Shown: positions 34,364 through 44,520 of the stretch, piece after piece
Numbering within the stretch: position 1 is the first letter of the stretch
Layout of the letters: each line of letters opens with the position of its first letter
Assembly: GCA_023362775.1 (NCBI GenBank)
Contig: JALMGJ010000002.1
Span: 59,498,414-59,562,413, forward strand
DNA length: 64,000 nt
Direction of reading: 5' to 3'
From: Charina bottae
Lineage: Eukaryota > Chordata > Lepidosauria > Squamata > Charinaidae
Notes under the pieces: generated by a model
What the model saw: the letters and a program-made list of their open reading frames with translations, nothing else
Told to the model about the DNA's origin: nothing
The model's database searches: none
Made by a program: the position numbers and the translations under genes

Positions 34364-35679
34364 TGTTTTCCTATCTTTTAATCTACATTTAAAAAGTTAT
34401 TTGTTTTTAAATACACATGTGTAGATGAAGAATATAGTGACTTCATTAGTCCACTAAAGTTAATTGTCGACTTGAATTTAAAAAGTTTTTTTCCTTAACA
34501 CAAGTTGACTCCTGAGCCTCTTAGTTATATTAGTGGAATCAACATTTATTCAATGAAGTTTTTGGAAATAAAGTGTCTGCTGTTCTCCATCCTGTCCATT
34601 TTACAATATGTGATGGGGTGGTGCTAAGGGGCATCAAAACTTTTGCTTGGCAACTGCTCAAGTAGAGAATTCATCTAAGATACGTCTGATATATAATTTG
34701 AGGTCTTTTACAAACACAGGTTATTGTGATACTAACATTATTATTCAATTACTAAATTTTATGTCTTGCCCTTCTGCATACATACACTAAGGTAATTGTG
34801 TGATTAAATTAGGCTGACCATACGTCCCGTTTTGAACGGGACTGTCCCATTATTTCACCATTTCTGGAGCGTCCCGTCGTTATAGTCAGAATCTTGATAT
34901 TGTCCCGTTTTTCAAAAATCTGAGTCAGGAGTAAGCCTGACAGGAGTGGGTCAGCCCCTGCCGCCATGCCAGATTCGGACTCAGTCGGAGGAAGATGAGC
35001 CAACCTCCGGAAGAAGCTGGTATGGTCCGAACCAGAACTGCCGATTGGAGGCAGCCTGGAACAAGAAGCCCCTCTACCAATCAGCGCGCTGCTTGGCCAA
35101 TTGGGTCCCAGCCGCAAACGGCGCGAGATTCCAACCTTAAAAGGCCGAGATCCTGCCTCAGAATCCTGCCCGCAAGATGCTCTAGGTCTCGCCTCGCAGA
35201 TGTCAGCGCTGGGGAGGCGGGATGGTGGCCAAGCCAGGCGGTGGGGTGGCGTTCTGCGAGGGGCTCGGCAGCGCTGCATGAGCGGTGGGGCAGAGACACT
35301 GCGCCGGCTGCTGCATGGTCCGCGGGGCTGGGCTGCGTGCGCCTGCTGGGCTGCAGCCTGAAGCGTGTCTGGAGGAGGAGAGTGAGTCAGGCGCTGTGGC
35401 GGAGGAGGGACAGGAGGGCCCAGTAGAGCCATGGCGCTGCCTTTCCTCGTGAGGGGCCCGAGGAGCTGCCTCCCCTGCCCAGCAGCGGCCCCTCCGCGAG
35501 TGCCTCTGCCTGGAACCGTCCCTCCGCCACCGCCAGCACTCTCCCGGGAGGCATCACAACCTCATTGCGCTATGCTGCCGCCCACCTCCTGCTCATCGGC
35601 GGCGACTCTCCTCCCACCCTCGTCCAAGCCTGAGGGGGTCGGGGCAGCGGTGCGCGTCTGTCCTCTGCAGGAGCCAGCC

Positions 35680-35790
35680 GCGCTGGGGGGCTTCAGCCGC
35701 ACCACGCCACCCCTTGCCACCCGCCAGGCTGCGGGAGCTCCTGGCAGGTGGCAAGGGGCGGAGTGGTGTGGCTGAAGCCCCCCAGCTCGG
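35680..35790. repeat. Hairpin-forming inverted repeat inside the 34.8 kb hAT
   Basis: GGGGGGCTTCAGCCGCACC...CCACCCGCCAGG (about 35684-35729) is the inverse of CCTGGCAGGTGG...GGTGTGGCTGAAGCCCCCC (about 35741-35785), with a short loop. The flanking blocks at about 35596-35665 and 35817-35893 are degenerate direct repeats (CTCTCCTCCC...CCAAG.CTGAGG). Confidence 0.8.
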
Positions 35791-36044
35791 CCAGCTCCTG
35801 CTTCTCCTGTGCGGCGGCGGCCGCAGTAGCAACTCTCCTCCCTCCCTTGGCCAAGTCTGAGGAGGCTGGGGCAGTGGTGGGCCTCCGTCCCCTCCATCCC
35901 CGCCCCTTGTCCCCCGGCCGATGACAGTGCTGTGTGCACAGTGTGTGTGCTCCGGCCTTCCCCAAACACACCAGCTCTCCCGCACCATTTACTGCTAGAA
36001 GGAAAAAAAAACCTTTAAAAATCGAAAAAAATAAATAAAATCCG

Positions 36045-36160
36045 AGCCAATCGCGCTGATGGGGGCGGGGTTTGCAGGCGGGAGCCAATCGTGTGGGGCA
36101 GGGGCAGGGTTTGCAGGCGAGAGCCAATTGCATGGACTGGGGGGCGGGGTTTGGAGGCCG
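36045..36160. repeat. CCAAT/GC-box module, three inverted units
   Basis: Units of GGGGCGGGGTTTGCAGGCG + GGAGCCAATCG, the inverse of the 14.7 kb minisatellite unit. They sit near the right end of the TAGGCTGACC hAT. Confidence 0.8.
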
Positions 36161-36246
36161 GCATGGTGGCATAAGACCCTGTCCCGTTTTGCCATCCCCA
36201 AAGTCCCGTTTTTGTCTGAAGGAAATATGGTCAGCCTAGATTAAAT

Positions 36247-37508
36247 TTATATCTTGAGACTATCTGAGATTTTTGACTATCCTTTAATTCCAGGATAAAT
36301 GATTGTATGAATAGTGGCATGGTAATTTTTTGCTGTATGGATTTTACTGTCCCATAATTTAGAAACACAAATACAGATTTAAGTAACCAAATATCAGTTC
36401 AAGGGAAACAATTTCAAATTCAAGTTTCTTTTATTAACTTTTAAATGGCAGAATCTCCATGAATAGCAGCAGGTTTACAGGACCTTCATGATTTTCACAC
36501 AACCTTTCTGCATGTTACATGTCTTAAATCTTAACACTTTAGTTTGTTCAGTTATCCTTTTATATATAAACAGCAAACCTTTATCCCCTTTTTGTGGAAG
36601 TCCTTATCATAGTCATTACACTGCAAATTTAAAACTTGACCAAAAAGTATGAAAGATTTCCAGATTTCTGTTTCTAATGTCTTTTAATTGCAGAGCACTT
36701 GAACATGAAAAATGGCTTATGTCTTTGAATAAATGCACTGTTTTTTTCTTCTAATTAGTATATTAATATAGGGTTGCTTATCCTAACAGTATTTAATGCA
36801 TAAATTATCCCCTTGAGTATATAACAAGGAAGATATTTATCCAAGGCCATAGATCATTCCTTCATTGCTGGTTAGCATTCTTCTATCTCAGTTTTAAGTA
36901 TTTCCAGACAGGAGTTGTCCTCCACTCTCCCTGGAATCCAACATGCAATGCAACAAAACTCTGTCACAAAGAGGTGACAGGACAGGACAGATACAGAGTG
37001 GAGGAGGCTTTACAAAAACTGAGAGAACTATGACAGCTGCAGCTGTAATGAATGTTCTGTGATTGGTTTCAAGTTCAGGCAGGTGAGATGGGAAACTGTT
37101 CAGAATGACTTGTTAAATGGATAGACTTAAGCTCAGGCTCTGAAGGAAGAAGAGTGGTAGATTACTCAAGCAGGTGGCATGTGAATGAGCTGGAGGGATT
37201 TGCTTCTGGTTTCACTCTTTAAAAATCAGTAAATGGTAGAGGACTTTAATTATACATCTGGAATAGGTTGGATCCTTGCTGCAAAAGGCTTTTTTGTGTT
37301 AAGTACAACATTAAATGAATGCAAATTTTAAGAAATGCAATAATAAAAAACTTTGCTTTTTTGCTGTGGTGTAGCACATTGAGAGAAAGATGCCTTTTTG
37401 AGGTATGTTACTACTTAAATTTGTTCCTGTGGAGGGGAAATGTAAAAATAAAGGTATATCCATTAGGCACTGTAAAATTCTAACCACCGTGGCTTTTCAA
37501 TTTTCAAA
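36247..37508. other. Intronic sequence, nothing recognised
   Basis: No gene or element supported. Confidence 0.5.
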
Positions 37509-37532
37509 GAACCAGCTTTCAACTGGGAAACT

Positions 37533-37925
37533 GTGAGCATCTTAAAACAAGCCAAATCCAAAAATGCTAGAGAATTCCTGGAAGCTTGGTACTCAGACAA
37601 AGCAGCCATCAACAGACACAAAGAGGTAAACAACGTTTACATACCATTCATAAGAGACAATAGAAAAGCCAGAAGACCAGAACACCTCCTTGCCAGCAAT
37701 CAACACCCAGATAGGCAAAGATTAACACCAGGATTAGCACCAGAGGAACAATCAAACAGCACAATATACCCTAATCAAGGAACTATTAATTCAGTCAATC
37801 AACCAAGTAGCAAAGAACAGCCTAATCAAGGAACTACCAAGGAGAGAACAACACCTCCACCAACACAGGCAGGACAAGCCAGGGTATATAAACAGAGAGC
37901 AAGTCCCACTCCCTTTTCGCACTGA
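37533..37925 (+). pseudogene. Penelope-like ORF C-terminal fragment
   Basis: 130 open codons. The segment LKQAKSKNAREFLEAWYSDKAAINRH matches the end of Penelope-like proteins after the GIY-YIG nuclease (the E..E-W(Y/H)S...INRH motif). The rest is low-complexity Pro/Gln/Thr-rich. RT and nuclease are missing. Confidence 0.65.
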
Positions 37926-37965
37926 AGATGTTGCCTAGCCTGGCAATGAAACATCTTCAAGGAAA
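37915..37965 (+). ncRNA. Hammerhead ribozyme motif of a Penelope-like element
   Basis: CTGAAGA (37922-37928) is followed by a stem-loop with TTGCC/GGCAA pairing and then GAAAC (37948-37952). This is the CUGANGA...GAAA core order of a minimal hammerhead. Penelope-like elements are known to carry such motifs in their terminal repeats. Activity is not shown. Confidence 0.65.
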
Positions 37966-38180
37966 CAAGAAGGCTCAGAGAGGACCAAGGACTCCACAGT
38001 TCAACCCTCAGCTACAAATATTCTCTTTGATTGGAACCAGCTTTAATTCTGCTATTTGACAAAGCTCTATTTAAAACTAGACATGAAATATAATGCGCTC
38101 AATATTTAAAACTGCAATAAAGTTAGATTGTGTGACCTAGCTTTAATTGCTTTTACTTTCCCAAAAATTGTTGTTGTTGT

Positions 38181-40160
38181 TCAGTCGTTTAGTCGTGTCC
38201 GACTCTTCGTGACCTCATGGACCATAGCACACCAGGCCTTCCTGTCCTCCACTGTCTCTCGGAGTTTACTCAAATTCATGTTCATTACATCGGTGATGCT
38301 ATCTAACCATCTCATCCTCTGCCGTCCCCTTCTCCTTTTGCCTTCAGTCTTTCCCAGCATCAGGGTCTTTTCCAGTGAGTCTTCTCTTCGCATTAGGTGG
38401 CCAAAGTATTTGAGCTTCAGCTTCAGTATCTGTCCTTCCAATGAGCAGTCAGGGTTGATTTCCTTTAGGATTGAATGGTTTGACCTCCTTGCAGTCCAAG
38501 GGACTCTCAAGAGTCTTCTCCAGCACGACAGTTCAAAAGCATCAATTCTTCGGCTCTCAGCCTTCCTTATGGTCCAACTCTCACAGCCATACATTACTAC
38601 TGGAAAAACCATAGCTTTAACTATACGGACCTTTGTCGGCAAGGTGATGTCTCTGCTTTTTAATACGCTGTCTAGGTTTGCCATAGTTTTCCTCCCAAGG
38701 AGCAAGCGTCTTTTAATTTCATGGCTGCAGTCACCGTCTGCGGTGATCTTGGAGCCCAAGAAAATAAAATCTGTCACTGCTTCCATTTCTTCCCCTTCTA
38801 TTTGCCAGGAAGTGATGGGACCAGATGCCATGATCTGGGTTTTTTTAATGTTGAGTTTCAAGACAGCTTTTGCACTCTCCTCTTTCACCCTCATCAAGAG
38901 GCTCTTTAGTTCCTCTTCACTTTCTGCCATTCGGGTGGTATCGTCTGCATATCTGAGGTTGTTGATATTTCTCCCGGCAATCTTAACTCCGGCTTGTGAT
39001 TCATCCAGCCCGGCATTTCTCATGATGTACTCTGCATATAAGTTAAATAAGCAGGGTGATAATATACAGCCTTGTCGTACTCCTTTCCCAATTTTGAACC
39101 AGTCGGTTGTTCCATGTCCGGTTCTAACTGTTGCTTCTTGACCCGCATACAGGTTTCTCAGGAGACAGGTAAGGTGGTCTGGTACTCCCATCTCTTTAAG
39201 ACTTTGCCACAGTTTGTTGTGATCCACACAATCAAAGGCTTTAGCGTAGTCAATGAAGCAGAAGTAGATGTTTTTCTGGAACTCTCTTGCTTTTTCCATG
39301 ATCCAGCGAATGTTGGCAATCTGATCTCTAGTTCCTCTGCCTCTTCGAAACCCAGCTTGCACTTCTGGTAGTTCTCGGTTCACATACTGCTGAAGCCTAG
39401 CTTGTAGGATTTTGAGCATAACCTTGCTAGCATGTGAAATGAGTGCAATTGTAAGGTAGTTTGAACATTCTTTGGCATTGCCTTTCTTTGATATTGGAAC
39501 GTAAACTGACCTTTTCCAATCCTGTGGCCACTGTTGAGTTTTCCAAATTTGTTGGCATATTGAGTGCAGCACTTTAACAGCATCATCTTTTAGGATTTTA
39601 AATAGCTCAGCTGGGATACTGTCTTCTCCGCTAGCTTTGTTGTTAGTAATGCTTCCTAAGGCCCACTTGACTTCACTTTCTAGGATGTCCGGCTCAAGGT
39701 CAGTGACCACACCATTGTATTTATCAGGGATATTAAGATCGATCTTGTATAGTTCTTCTGTGTTTTCTTGCCACCTCTTCTTAATCTCTTCTGCTTCTGT
39801 TAGGTCCCTGCCTTTTTTGTCCTTTATCATGCCCATCTTTCCACAAAACGTTCCCTTGATATCTCTGATTTTCTTGAAGAGATCTCTAGTCTTCCCCATT
39901 CTATTGTTTTCCTCGATTTCTTTGCATTGTTCATGTAAGAAGGCCTTCTTATTTCTCCTTGCTATTCTCTGGAAATCTGCATTCAGTTGTTTATATCTTT
40001 CCCTTTCTCCCTTGCCTTTTGCTTCCCTTCTTTCCTCAGCTATTTGTAAAGCCTCATCAGTCAGCCACTTTGCTTTCTTGCATTTCTTTTTCTTTGGGAT
40101 GGTTTTAGTTGCTGCCTCCTGTACAATGTTACGAACCTCCATCCATAGTTCTTCAGGCAC
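38181..40160 (-). pseudogene. BovB reverse transcriptase and C-terminal domain (659 codons open)
   Basis: The RT motifs FIDYAKAFD (302-310), GVRQGCILSP (360-369) and the catalytic YADD (404-407) are all present. The post-RT region VMYGCESWT, RLLRVPWTARRSNHSI and RWLDSITD follows and runs to the C-terminal TKSRTRLND. All catalytic aspartates are kept. The Met used here is internal: the natural protein begins in the endonuclease upstream, from which this frame is separated by a small deletion near 40172. This is the longest open frame in the window. It acts (or acted) in target-primed reverse transcription and probably also served Sauria SINEs. Confidence 0.92.
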
Positions 40161-40171
40161 TCTGTCTACCT

Positions 40172-41018
40172 TTAAATCTATTCCTCACCTCCACTGTATA
40201 TTCATAAGGGATATGATTTAGGTCATACCTGATTGGTCTAGTGATTTTCTCTACGTTCTTCAATTTAAGCCTAAATTTTGCAATAAGAAGCTCATGATCT
40301 GAGCCACAGTCAGCTCCAGGTCTTGTTTTTGCTGATTGTATAGAGCTTCTCCATCTTTGGCTGCAAAGTATATAATCAATCTGATTTCGGTATTGACCAT
40401 CTGGTGATGTCCATGTGTAGAGTCGTCTCTTGTGTTGTTGGAAAAGAGTGTTTGCTATGACCAGCGTGTTCTCTTGACAAAACTCTATTAGCCTTTGCCC
40501 TGCTTCATTTTGTACTCCGAGGCCGAACTTGCCTGTTATTCTGGTTATTTTTTGACTTCCTACTTTAGCATTCCAGTCCCCTATGATGAAAAGGACATCT
40601 TTTTTTTTGGTGTTAGTTCTAGAAGGTGTTGTAGGTCTTCATAGAACCGGTCAACTTCAGCTTCTTCGGCATCAGTGGTTGGGGCATAGACTTGGATCAC
40701 TGTGATGTTGAATGGTTTGCCTTGGATTCGAACTGAAAGCATTCTGTCGTTTTTGAGGTTGTACCCCAGTACTGCCTTTCCCACTCTTTTATTGACTATG
40801 AGAGCTACTCCATTTCTTCTAAGGGATTCTTGCCCACAGTAGTACATATAATGGTCTCCTGAATTAAATTCGCCCATTCCTGTCCATTTTAGTTCGCTGA
40901 TTCCCAAGATGTCGATGTTCAATCTTGTCATCTCATGTTTGACCACATCAAGCTTACCTTGATTGATAGATCTTACATTCGAGGTTCCTATGTAATATTG
41001 TTCTTTACAGCATCGGAC
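40172..41018 (-). pseudogene. BovB APE-type endonuclease domain, split by a frameshift
   Basis: The N-terminal part (YYIGTSNVRSINQG, LGISELKWTGMGEF, VYAPTTDAEE) is open from 41018 to about 40600. There an A-run (9 A on the minus strand) shifts the frame. The second part continues with GDWNAKVGSQ, QIDYILCSQRW and GSDHELLIAKF, keeping the catalytic Asp/Asn and SDH residues. It runs to the second break near 40172. The domain nicks target DNA to prime cDNA synthesis. Confidence 0.85.
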
Positions 41019-41029
41019 TTCCCAAAAAT

Positions 41030-42283
41030 AAGAGATGTTAGTAAGGAGATCCAATGTGACTGAATTAGAAACTAAGCAAAGATGTCTTGCAAAGTTCAAA
41101 TTAGCCAGGTTTTGTAATATTCGAATTGGTCTAATAAAAATATTTTCTTAATATAATTTTTGATTTTTTTTTCTCATGAAAGTATACCATTTATGATTTA
41201 AAACAAAGTAGGGCAAGTTTTTTTTTCTGTCAAAGACCAAATTCTATTTAGAGTAACCTGTTAGGGCCTCATGGCTGTGTTTAAAAAAAAAATAAACTGC
41301 ATGAAGGCACTTGTTCTTTCTCTAACATATGTTTTTCTTTCCTTTTTTTTTTCTTCCTCCCATTCTCTTTCTGACATATTCTTTCATGTAGAAAGGTACG
41401 GGGGGTGGTGGGGAAGCTATTATCAGAAATCTCAATTGATCTCTTCATCTTCTTCACAGGCTGAATTGCACATACAATTGCATGAACAATTCTTTATGAT
41501 TTCAGATTTCTCACCCTCTTTTCTGTCCTTCTTAAGCAGCATGGGCTGGGCTAGTTCTTCCTCAGAGCCACTCTAGTATATAGAAGAGTTTTGGACTGTG
41601 CAGAGCTTCAGATTCGATCTCCAAAACGCACTTTAGAATACACAGCAGCAAAGCACCTATCTGCAGTATCCTAGAATAGTGCAGCTCTTTTACATAGTTG
41701 CTTTAAGGTGTGGCAGACAGATTCTACATTTTCACTGCTATATGTTCTGAAGGTCAAATCTCATACAATGCACAGTCCTTGTGTTAAATTGAATGGAATA
41801 ATGGAGGCAACATTGGCTCATAATCCTTTACCTTATGATTGTTAGCACTATCTTTTATGCTGTCCTGCCTCTGGTTTCTAGAGGAAACTTAGTAGCAATC
41901 ACAATGGTATATACATTCTCTTGAGGTCTCGGAGCAGAGAGATACAGATTACATTATGTCATGCCCCCAGGTACAGGGTTTTACAAGACTTGGAAGATGG
42001 GAAATATCTCTATTTTATCCCATCCTGCGAGCTACTGAGTGCCAGGACCTAAAGCTAATGCACTGTGTATAGTGATCCAAGTGTAATGGTCCTTGTGTCC
42101 TTAAGTATGTCCTAACTTCTGTAAGTTCAGTTCCTGATAGAGGAACATCTGGCTCCCTCTGATGATTCCCAATAAGGATGAAACAGGTAACATGATGCTC
42201 CTGGGGATCAGTGTAATTTAGGCAGCATAATGAATATAAACTAAAGAAGCATTCACACCCATTTCTTCCTGTGAATAGAATTC
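41030..42283. other. Intronic sequence, nothing recognised
   Basis: Several poly-T and poly-A runs; no supportable gene or element. Confidence 0.5.
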
Positions 42284-42291
42284 CACTAATG

Positions 42292-42511
42292 CAGGGCTTT
42301 CCAAACTCTGTGTCATGACACAGTACTGTGTTGCCTGGGGGCCCCAAGCGTGTCGCGCGTGGCAGCAGCGGGCCATCAGTGCTTCCGGGTTCCAGGACGC
42401 TGACGCCGCCACCACGGCGCACAAAAACCTGAAAGCACGGCGGCGGCGCTTCTGGGGTTTTGCGCACCAGCTGTTGGTGTGTCGCCAACGGCAAAAGTTT
42501 GGAAAGCCCTG
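42292..42511. mobile_element. hAT MITE, family A copy 2 (220 bp)
   Basis: The termini CAGGGCTTTCCAAACT / AGTTTGGAAAGCCCTG are flanked by the exact duplication cactaatg (42284-42291, 42512-42519). The interior has GTGTGTCGCC and GCTTCCGGGTT units as in the 9.6 kb copy. Confidence 0.93.
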
Positions 42512-42519
42512 CACTAATG

Positions 42520-43479
42520 AGATCTTTAGATCCAATCATAAATAGGGAAAGAGGAGGAAACTTGCCCATACCCACCCAAAAAGGAGCTTGTCATCATAAT
42601 CTTTCTCTCTCTCTTTAATTTTGTATTTGAGCTTGATGTTCTGTTCCCTTGTTTAGCTCTTAATTAAAATGCATTCAGTAGTTTGTGTACTTTGTTTAAC
42701 ATTTTAATGTATGCATCAGATATTGTGGCACTCTCTTTCTGAAATTAAGCAATAGTTCTTCACAGACAGTGTTGGCTCATAATTGTACTAGCACCAAAAA
42801 ATTTGGTGTAAATTATGATAAAACAAAACACAAATAATTCATTTAGATGTTTTTATTTTATGCTACTTTTGTTGATTAACAATAAAATATAGTTTTACCA
42901 CCATAAATAATTTAGACACACCAATAGTTAACAGCCTATATCATATTAATTAGACTCTAAAACAAGGCAGACATTGTAGTTATTTATAATTGAGTACTGC
43001 CTAAGTTGCTAATCAATGAAAGAGGCAACTAATTAACAAGCTAGCAGTCACCAGCTGAATAGAACTTGGAAATTTCTAACTTAATTAAACATCTAAGGTG
43101 TCTAAGGCAAAAAATCTTCTATGAAGAAAAGTATTATCATTTTTAATGAGTTAAAACAATGAAAGGCTTTGTTTCTTAAAAAGGACAATATGTATTTTGC
43201 ATTCCTATTTCATGTTGTTTTCAAAATTAGAACAAGATACATTGATATTGTACATGAGGATGATTAGCTTAAACTATTCCCTAACTTAAGTATGAACTAA
43301 CTCAAGTATGTTCTTTAGACTTCCCATTTTTAAATATAATCTACATGTGAATAAATATAGATACACTTATCTCATAAAAACTATTCTGTAGTTTTGTTGT
43401 AATTCAATATCTGATGGTCACTGTGGATCTGTTATTCCAAATATAAATGGATTTCTCACATAATTTTCATACACAGAAA
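42520..43479. other. AT-rich intronic sequence, unassigned
   Basis: TTTAGATGTTTTTATTT at about 42843 and its partial inverse AATTAAACATCTAAGG near 43083-43098 might be ends of an old DNA transposon. No target duplication supports this. Confidence 0.35.
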
Positions 43480-43865
43480 TGTACATAATATGAGACAGTC
43501 CAGAATTGTAGAGACAATGTCAGGAAAACTAAAGCTCTGAATGAATTGAGGATTGCCAGGAATGATAGGATCAACAAAAAGAACCTATGTGTTTAAAATA
43601 AAAAGGAACGAGTGCATATGTGCTCCAACAAACATTGTAGAAAACAGGATGGAGGGACAGGACTGAAGCTTGAGATTGGTAGAAGGATGGTCAAGGAATA
43701 TCTATTTACTTTGACAAAGATAAAATCTCCAGGGCCAGATTTAATGCATCCTCAGATACTGAGAGAGCTATTATCTTTGAGAAATCATGGAGAATAGGTA
43801 AAGTGTTAACTGATGGGAGAAAGTCTGTAGCTTGAATCATGTCAACTGAATTTCTATTTTCTCAG

Positions 43866-43909
43866 TGGAAACGTTTCGCTCCTTATCCAAGGAGCTTCTT
43901 CAGTCTGAG
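43866..43909 (-). ncRNA. Hammerhead ribozyme motif (left arm)
   Basis: Minus strand: CTGAAGA (43903-43897), then a 7-bp stem GCTCCTT/AAGGAGC with loop GGAT, then GAAAC (43877-43873) followed by GTTTC. Complete core, the best-paired of the set. Confidence 0.7.
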
Positions 43910-44472
43910 CAAAGTTAGTAAGGGAATCCTTAAATATGTTGCTGTGTGACCTTACACCTGGGGCTAGGTCATGGTTATTATTATTTTCTTGAGATGTTAT
44001 TTCTAAGTCCCTTTATCATCTAAAGAAGGATCGTTAAGATCACCATGCTGCTGTTGAGCTTGCGAAATGGTCTTAATCTTCCTAGGCACAGAAGACAAAG
44101 CAGGGAAGAAGGGAAAGATTGTGCCTGAGGCCCCCACCTCTATTCAAGGAAGGATTTTCCAAGTTGGCATAAATGGATTCCTTGAACCCTCTCTCAAAAG
44201 GAATCCATTTATGCCAACTTGGAAAATCCTTCCTTGAATAGAGGTGGGGGCCTCAGGCACAATCTTTCCCCTATCTTCCTCCCTGCTTTGTCTTCTGTGC
44301 CTAGGAAGATTAAGACCATTTCGCAAGCTCAACAGCAGCATGGTGATCTTAACGATCCTTCTTTAGATGATAAAGGGACTTAGAAATAACATTTCAAAAA
44401 AAATAATAACCATGACCAAGCCCCAGGTGTAAGGTCACACAGCAACATATTTAAGGATTCCCTTACTAACTT

Positions 44473-44520
44473 TGCTCAGACTGAAGAAGCTCCTTGGATA
44501 AGGAGCGAAATGTTTCCACT
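44473..44520 (+). ncRNA. Hammerhead ribozyme motif (right arm)
   Basis: CTGAAGA at 44481-44487, stem GCTCCTT/AAGGAGC (44489-44495, 44500-44506) and GAAA at 44507-44510. It has GAAAT where the other arm has GAAAC. Confidence 0.68.

Larger units (their letters stand above)
34810..36238. mobile_element. Large hAT-type non-autonomous transposon with CpG-rich cargo (1429 bp)
   Basis: The terminal inverted repeat TAGGCTGACCATA / TATGGTCAGCCTA is flanked by the exact 8-bp duplication gattaaat (34802-34809, 36239-36246). Subterminal sequence repeats TGTCCCGTTTT. The interior (about 34930-36170) is CpG- and GC-rich and quite unlike the ends. It holds a long hairpin, a degenerate tandem duplication and the CCAAT/GC-box module. 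No transposase is encoded. A short internally deleted relative is at 60926-61282. Long open frames on both strands reflect GC content, although a captured exon cannot be excluded. Confidence 0.85.
37520..38033 (+). mobile_element. Penelope-like element 3' end with hammerhead motif
   Basis: The first part encodes the C-terminus of a Penelope-like ORF (REFLEAWYSDKAAINRHKEV, about 37569-37628). A non-coding tail with a hammerhead core at 37922-37952 follows. The exact 11-bp duplication gaaccagcttt lies at 37509-37519 and 38034-38044, so the insertion is 514 bp and 5'-truncated. This family differs from the one at 43.8 and 47.1 kb. Confidence 0.78.
38169..41018 (-). mobile_element. BovB (RTE clade) LINE, nearly intact, slightly 5'-truncated
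   Basis: 2850 bp on the minus strand: APE endonuclease, RT, C-terminal domain, and a short 3' UTR ending in (ACA)n. The exact 11-bp duplication ttcccaaaaat lies at 38158-38168 and 41019-41029. Only two frame breaks are evident, near 40601 and 40172. BovB is famous for horizontal transfer between squamates and ruminants. Its 3' tail matches the Sauria SINE tails in this window. Confidence 0.95.

Noticed and set aside
34809..35988. Several long open frames on both strands (131-207 codons)
   Set aside because: They lie in the CpG-rich cargo of a hAT element, overlap in many frames and show no domain. GC content alone explains the absence of stops; capture of a real exon is kept only as a hypothesis.
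38128..39141. 337-codon + strand frame opposite the BovB RT
   Set aside because: Antisense shadow of the BovB ORF; its protein has no features and the BovB motifs on the minus strand are unambiguous.
42830..43100. Old DNA transposon with TTTAGATGTTT ends
   Set aside because: Only about 10 bp of inverse similarity, no target duplication and an AT-rich background.
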